Source: Halorubrum sp. DM2
Lineage (GTDB): Archaea; Halobacteriota; Halobacteria; Halobacteriales; Haloferacaceae
Reading direction: 5' to 3'
DNA: 64,000 bases
NCBI RefSeq assembly: GCF_901686465.1
Contig: NZ_LR594487.1
Span: forward strand, 2,325,020-2,389,019
This document shows positions 59,563 to 64,000 of this stretch, piece by piece. A program made the translations under genes and the position numbers. The notes beneath the pieces are model-generated. The model saw only the letters and a program-made list of their open reading frames with translations, searched no databases and was not told the origin of the DNA. Each line of letters opens with the position of its first letter. Position 1 is the first letter of the stretch.

Positions 59563-61608
59563 TCACTGGGAATCGAGCGCGAACGTCACGTCCTCCCCGT
59601 CGACGGTCGCCGCCAGCGTCCCGTCCCGGACGGTCGCTTCCGCGGTGCGGTCGGACCCGCCCGTGAGCGTCGCGGCGTCGCCGAGGAGGTCGCCGGTCTC
59701 GGCGGCGACGACGGCGAACACCGCGGCCCCGTGCGGCGGCAGCTCCCGCTCGACGACCGGCCCCTCGACGACTTCTCCCGCGAGTCCGTCCCAGACGACC
59801 CGATCCGCCTCCGACCCGTCTTCCCGGCCGTACTCGCGCGCGTCGAACCGAACGGTCGACGGCTCGTCCGCCCAGTTGAACAGCGCGACGGTCGCGGCCC
59901 CGTCGCCCGGGCGGTCGCAGACGACCCGCGAGGGGAACCGCTCCCCGTCGAGTCCCGCGACCTCGCCGTCGGTCGCGGGGGGGATGGAGCGTTCGAGGAG
60001 CCGGCGACCGGCCGGACCGATCTCCGCGAGTCGGTCCGAGAACACGTTCACGCCGCCGGTCGCGGCGACGAGCGCCGCGAACGCCTCGCGCTCGGCCGCG
60101 GTGAGGTCGCTCGTGTCGCGGACGAGCTGGCAGTCGGGGTCGTTGAGCCACCACCGCCGGTGGAGGACGTTCCGCGCGAGCGTGTTGCGAACGGCGTTCT
60201 TCAGCCCCGGCTGGCTCCCCGACTCCCCCGGCGTCTCCCACGTCGGGTCGGTGTCCGGGCCGACCCGCATCGCGTCGAAGAGACCGACGCTCGGGGCCAT
60301 CGGCGCGCCGCAGCCGAGGAGGAACGTGTCGTCGCCGGCCGCCTCGGCGATCGCCTCGACGCCCCGGCGATACGCCTCGATACGCGTCGCCTCGGGGTCG
60401 TACCGCTCGCCGGGCAGCGCCGCCGCGAAGAGGAAGTCGAGCTTCAGGTAGGTGAACCCCCACTCGTCGACGACCGTCGACACGGTCTCCCGGAGCCACT
60501 CCAACACCGCCGGGTGGGTCGTGTCAAGTCCGTACAGCGCCGACCCCGCGCGGAAGCCGCCGTCGACGGGCGTCCCCGGCCCGTCGTCGTCGGCCGTTCC
60601 CGGCCCGTCGTCTCCCGCGTCGGTCGGTTCCGTCACGAACCACTCCGGGTGGTCGGCGTACAGGTCCGCGCCGGACTCCACGTAGAAGGGCGCGAGCCAC
60701 AGCCCCGGGCGATACCCCGCGGTCGCGATGTCGTCCGCGACGGCGCTCATGTCCTCGAACCCGTCAGCGATCGACCGCCAGTCGCCGAACGCCTCCATGT
60801 ACCCGTCGTCGATCTGGACGACGTCGACCGGAATCTCCCACTCGCGGAGCTCCGCGAGGTTCTCCCGCACGTCCGCCTCGGTGACGTCGGTGAAGTAGTG
60901 GTACCACGAACACCACCCGGTCGGCGCGGTCTCGGGCACCCGGGCGTCCATCCGCTCGCCGACGCGGTCGGCCAACGCGGCCACCCCCGCCCGGAGGTCG
61001 CGGTCGGCGTCGACCCACAGGGCCGGTAGCTCCAGTCGCTCCCCGGGCGTCAGGCGCGCCCCCTCCAGCGGGCACACCGCGCGGAGCGCCGCGACCCCGT
61101 CGGCGTCGTCGTCGACCTCGAACCGCGTGCAGTAGCGGTCGTGTTCGAGGAACCCGACCGTCAGGCTCCGGTCCCCCTCGACGAGTCCGGTCAGGTAGCT
61201 GCTCACCCGGTCGTCGGTCGACGCCGCGAGGTCGTTCATCATCGGGGCGTTGTCCGGGTCCTCGGCGGGGAACCGCTCCCCGACCGGGAGCGTCCCGGTC
61301 GACGACCACGACTGATAGCCGTGCCGGTAGATCCGCGCGTCAGCGCCGAAGGCGGTCTCGAACGCGAGCGTCACGTCGCCCGCCCGGACCGGCTCGTCGC
61401 CCGCGTTCTCGACGGTCGGGGTCACGGTCACGCCGCCCCCCTCGGTCGACAGCGACACCTCCGCGATCCGCACTCCGGCGTCGTTTCGATCTGTCGCCGT
61501 CGCGCGGACCGTCCCGGCGAGCACGTCGCCGGCGTCGTCCGCGACCGTGATCCCGTGCCCGTCGGGGTCGTACGCGACCGCGGTGGCACCCGCCCTGCGT
61601 TCGTTCAT
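59563..61608 (-). CDS. Alpha-galactosidase, GH36 family
   Basis: A 681-residue GH36 enzyme from ATG 61608 (MNERRAGATAVAYDPDGHGI); the much longer open frame overlaps bgaH and is rejected. An N-terminal beta domain (~1-220, with YRHGYQSWSSTGTL) precedes a TIM barrel (PTGWCSWYHYFTDVTEADVR, VVQIDDGYMEAFGDW, YRPGLWLAPF, TYLKLDFLFAAALPG with nucleophile Asp391, MRVGPDTDPTWE with the acid/base Asp) and a C-terminal beta domain. An acidic insert lies at about residues 325-345. It hydrolyses terminal alpha-galactosides such as raffinose or melibiose. It has no signal peptide, so it acts inside, on imported sugars. It diverges from bgaH with 114 bases between starts. Confidence 0.9.
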   Translation of the reverse strand: MNERRAGATAVAYDPDGHGITVADDAGDVLAGTVRATATDRNDAGVRIAEVSLSTEGGGVTVTPTVENAGDEPVRAGDVTLAFETAFGADARIYRHGYQSWSSTGTLPVGERFPAEDPDNAPMMNDLAASTDDRVSSYLTGLVEGDRSLTVGFLEHDRYCTRFEVDDDADGVAALRAVCPLEGARLTPGERLELPALWVDADRDLRAGVAALADRVGERMDARVPETAPTGWCSWYHYFTDVTEADVRENLAELREWEIPVDVVQIDDGYMEAFGDWRSIADGFEDMSAVADDIATAGYRPGLWLAPFYVESGADLYADHPEWFVTEPTDAGDDGPGTADDDGPGTPVDGGFRAGSALYGLDTTHPAVLEWLRETVSTVVDEWGFTYLKLDFLFAAALPGERYDPEATRIEAYRRGVEAIAEAAGDDTFLLGCGAPMAPSVGLFDAMRVGPDTDPTWETPGESGSQPGLKNAVRNTLARNVLHRRWWLNDPDCQLVRDTSDLTAAEREAFAALVAATGGVNVFSDRLAEIGPAGRRLLERSIPPATDGEVAGLDGERFPSRVVCDRPGDGAATVALFNWADEPSTVRFDAREYGREDGSEADRVVWDGLAGEVVEGPVVERELPPHGAAVFAVVAAETGDLLGDAATLTGGSDRTAEATVRDGTLAATVDGEDVTFALDSQ

Positions 61609-61722
61609 ACCACTCCCTCTTGTCGATCCCACAAATACCCTGTCACGCGGCGGGACCGCAAGACGGCGGCCGGCGGTCGCCACCATCCGAACCATTAGGT
61701 GGCGCGGTCGTGAGTGTGAGCC

Positions 61723-63828
61723 ATGCGTCTCGGAGTCTGCTACTTTCCCGAACACTGGCCGGACGAGGAGTGGGAGCGCGACGTCGCCGCGATGGCCGAC
61801 GCCGGTCTCGAATACGTGCGCATGGCGGAGTTCTCGTGGGGGGTCCTCGAACCGGAGCGCGGCGAGTTCGACTTCGAGTGGCTCGACGAGGCGGTCGAAC
61901 TCGTCGGCGAGTACGGCATGCAGGCGGTGTTGTGTACGCCGACGGCGACGCCGCCGAAGTGGCTGGTCGACGAGCGGCCGTCGATCCGGCAGGAGGACCC
62001 GGACGGCACCGTCCGGGAACACGGCAGCCGCCGGCACTACTGTTTCAACTCCGACGCCTACCGCGAGGAGACGGAGCGGATCGTCGAGCGGATCACCGAG
62101 CGGTACGCCGACTCGCCGCACGTCGCCGGCTGGCAGACGGACAACGAGTTCGGCTGTCACCGCACGGTCCGCTGTTACTGCGACGACTGCGCCGAGGCCT
62201 TCCGGTCGTGGCTGGCGGACCGGTACGGCGACGTCGACGGCCTCAACGAGGCGTGGGGGAACGCGTTCTGGAGCCAGCAGTACGGCTCCTTCGAGGAGGT
62301 CGACCCGCCCGGCCCGACCCCCGCGGAGCATCACCCCTCGCGGCTGTTGGCGTACGCGCGCTTCGCCAGCGACTCCGTCGTCGAGTACAACCGCCTCCAC
62401 GCGGACCTGATACGCGAGGCGGACGCCGACTGGTTCGTCACCCACAACTTCATGGGGCGGTTCCCGACGCTGAACGCCTACGACGTGAGCGCCGACCTCG
62501 ACCGCGTCGCGTGGGACTCGTACCCCACGGGGTTCGTTCAGGACCGCTTCGACGGGGAGGCGTCGCCGGACCAGCTTCGCGCCGGGGACCCGGATCAGGT
62601 CGGGATGGACCACGACCTCTACCGGAGCGCGCTCGACCGCCCGTTCTGGGTGATGGAACAGCAGCCCGGCGACGTCAACTGGCCGCCGCACTGCCCGCAG
62701 CCCGGCGAGGGCGCGATGCGGCTGTGGGCCCACCACGCCGCCGCCCACGGGGCCGACGCCGTCCTCTACTTCCGGTGGCGGCGCTGCCTCGAAGGCCAAG
62801 AGCAGTACCACGCCGGACTCCGGAAGGCGGACGGCTCGCCCGACCGCGGGTACGAGGACGCCCAGCGCGCGGCCGCGGAGTTCGCGGCGCTCGGCGGCGC
62901 GGGCCACGTCGACGCCCCGGTGGCGGTCGTGTTCGACTACGACTCGCTGTGGGCGCTCGACGCCCAGCCGCACGCCCCCGACTTCGACTACTGGGCGCTA
63001 CAGGAGGCGTTCTACGGTGCCGTCCGTCGCCGCGGCGTTCAGGTGGACGTGGTCCCGCCGAGCGCCGACCTCTCCGGGTACGCGGCCGTCGTCGCGCCCG
63101 CGCTCCACCTCGTCACCGACGGGACCGCCGACCGCCTGACCGACTACGTCGACGGCGGCGGACAGCTCCTCTTGGGCCCGCGAACCGGCGTGAAGGACGC
63201 GGAGAACAAGCTCCGACCGGCGGCCCAACCCGGCCCGCTGGCCGACCTCGTCGGCGCGACCGTCGACCAGCACGAATCGCTCCCGCGACGCCTCGACACG
63301 GCCGTCCGCCCCGTCGACGGCTCCGCCGCGGACGCCGCCGACGGCGAGACCCCCGCCTTCCCGTTCCGGACTTGGGCCGAGTGGCTCGCCCCCGACGCCG
63401 CCGAACCCCGGTACGCGTACGACGTGGACGGCCCGGGCGACGGCCGACCGGCGGTCGTCGCCAACGAGGTCGGCGACGGCGCGGTCACCTACTGCGGAGT
63501 GTGGCCCGAGTCGGACCTCGCGGACGCGCTCGCGTCGGACCTGCTCGCGCGCGCCGGCGTCCGGCGCGCCGACCCGCTCCCGGACGGCGTCCGCGTCGGA
63601 CACCGCGACGGCCGCACGTGGGTGACAAACTTCACGAGCGACCGGGTCCGGCTCCCCGACCTCGACCCGAACGCGCTCGCGGTCGACGACGCGGACCGAG
63701 ACGCCGTGGAGGCGGAGTCGGGCGGCTCCGGAGACGGAGCGGTCGCGGACGGCGTCGTCGTCGGCCCGTACGGCGTCGCCGTCGTCGAGGGCGACCGCGT
63801 CGACGGGTTGCGGGCGACTCGGTCGTAG
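61723..63828 (+). CDS. bgaH: Beta-galactosidase, GH42 family
   Basis: A 701-residue GH42 enzyme (MRLGVCYFPEHWPDEEWERD). The TIM barrel has RMAEFSWGVLEPERGEFDFE, WQTDNEFGCH with acid/base Glu142, and FWVMEQQPGDVNW with nucleophile Glu312; cysteines at CRCYCDDC-type positions after Glu142 (RCYCDDC) form the family's metal site. A trimerisation domain (~390-600) and a C-terminal beta domain follow. It resembles the halophilic BgaH of Haloferax, long used as a reporter. It is cytosolic. With the GH36 and the KDG-type kinase it forms a galactoside-degrading cluster, probably regulated from the shared 114-base divergent promoter region. Confidence 0.93.
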   Translation: MRLGVCYFPEHWPDEEWERDVAAMADAGLEYVRMAEFSWGVLEPERGEFDFEWLDEAVELVGEYGMQAVLCTPTATPPKWLVDERPSIRQEDPDGTVREHGSRRHYCFNSDAYREETERIVERITERYADSPHVAGWQTDNEFGCHRTVRCYCDDCAEAFRSWLADRYGDVDGLNEAWGNAFWSQQYGSFEEVDPPGPTPAEHHPSRLLAYARFASDSVVEYNRLHADLIREADADWFVTHNFMGRFPTLNAYDVSADLDRVAWDSYPTGFVQDRFDGEASPDQLRAGDPDQVGMDHDLYRSALDRPFWVMEQQPGDVNWPPHCPQPGEGAMRLWAHHAAAHGADAVLYFRWRRCLEGQEQYHAGLRKADGSPDRGYEDAQRAAAEFAALGGAGHVDAPVAVVFDYDSLWALDAQPHAPDFDYWALQEAFYGAVRRRGVQVDVVPPSADLSGYAAVVAPALHLVTDGTADRLTDYVDGGGQLLLGPRTGVKDAENKLRPAAQPGPLADLVGATVDQHESLPRRLDTAVRPVDGSAADAADGETPAFPFRTWAEWLAPDAAEPRYAYDVDGPGDGRPAVVANEVGDGAVTYCGVWPESDLADALASDLLARAGVRRADPLPDGVRVGHRDGRTWVTNFTSDRVRLPDLDPNALAVDDADRDAVEAESGGSGDGAVADGVVVGPYGVAVVEGDRVDGLRATRS

Positions 63829-63852
63829 GCTGAAAAGCCCCGGCAAAAACAC

Positions 63853-63920
63853 GGACAACTGCGTCCGGCGAAAGCGCCGACAGCTGCGCTAGCCGACAGC
63901 TGCGCCCGCTGACAGCTGCG
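63853..63920. repeat. Short imperfect repeats of GACAGCTGCG
   Basis: Four units of GACARCTGCG (starting near 63853, 63879, 63894 and 63911) lie between two convergent genes. Each contains the CAGCTG-type palindrome, the first with CAACTG. They could be a slippage tract or part of terminator structure. Confidence 0.5.
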
Positions 63921-63928
63921 CCCGCCGG

Positions 63929-64000
63929 CTACTCCGAGCGCTCTCGCGCCCGATAGTCGGGCAGGACGTCGTCTTGCATCACCGCGCCGCGGCCGCCGTC
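63929..64000 (-). CDS. C-terminal end of an unidentified protein
   Basis: The last 23 codons of a minus-strand gene that enters from beyond the window: residues run DGGRGAVMQDDVLPDYRARE and end RSE before a TAG stop. The frame is open to base 64000 and has acidic/Arg haloarchaeal composition. It converges on bgaH. Being next to galactoside genes it may be sugar-related, but nothing in the visible part identifies it. Confidence 0.55.
   Translation of the reverse strand, partial: DGGRGAVMQDDVLPDYRARERSE

Noticed and set aside
59563-62973. An open minus-strand frame of 1136 codons covering GH36 and half of bgaH
   Set aside because: Only the part from ATG 61608 has GH36 sequence; the rest is Arg/Val-rich antisense of bgaH, a common artefact in high-G+C genomes.

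Overview
The window is haloarchaeal chromosomal DNA, most likely from Halorubrum or a close relative. The evidence is high G+C with strongly acidic proteins, many leaderless starts about 25 bases downstream of a TATA box, a Tat lipoprotein, PGF-pre-PGF and PKD surface proteins, haloarchaea-only DUF families, an SRP54 of archaeal type, a tRNA-Gln(UUG) with an intron at 37/38, and a bgaH-type beta-galactosidase. The genus is inference from general resemblance and was not tested.

Layout. (1) 1-8522 is a surface-glycan locus: the end of a Wzx-type flippase, four GT4 and one GT2 glycosyltransferases, and a multi-pass GT-C/polymerase-like protein. 1776-7320 is visibly A+T-rich against its surroundings, as expected of an imported glycan cassette. 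(2) 8523-12330 is a decayed accessory strip holding two paralogous Cys4 microproteins, a broken copy of the neighbouring glycosyltransferase's 3' end, a truncated wHTH gene ending against an IS200/IS605-like hairpin, and palindromic operators. (3) 12423-17657 holds a YdjM-like membrane protein, a REC-PAS-PAS histidine kinase, a dolichyl-phosphate-type GT2, a sugar-nucleotide epimerase and a 42-residue Cys4 microprotein. (4) 17698-25593 is a MoxR/DUF58/DUF4129/DUF4350 cluster spread over both strands. (5) 25722-34130 holds a DUF1616 protein, a MacB-like ABC operon and two divergent secreted surface proteins.

(6) 34517-36812 has a divergent rhomboid protease and three small membrane proteins. 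(7) 36887-40263 has an epimerase, a divergent copper-chaperone / TRASH-Lrp regulator pair, the intron-containing tRNA-Gln, and a Tat lipoprotein. (8) 40281-47770 contains three copies of a structured dispersed element around an actin-like ATPase/FlaD-E-domain operon, a PAP2 protein, pantoate kinase, a DICT-domain protein and srp54. (9) 47861-57437 is mostly housekeeping: an MFS carrier, DUF2237, DNA polymerase X with PHP domain, a Mut7-C protein, an M29 aminopeptidase, a methyltransferase and endonuclease IV. (10) 57548-63828 carries a lipoate ligase and a galactoside-use set: KDG/KDGal-type kinase, GH36 alpha-galactosidase and GH42 beta-galactosidase.

The most interesting unexplained signal is the dispersed element at 40281-40576 (+), 45547-45850 (-) and 47391-47770 (+). 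Its conserved blocks sit at fixed places between hairpins whose stem sequences differ from copy to copy yet stay self-complementary. That is the covariation expected of a conserved nucleic-acid structure. Other points of interest are the actin/FlaD-E operon, the six-fold N-glycosylation sequon array, the IS scar on a truncated antitoxin-like gene, and several short genes too small for routine ORF calling.
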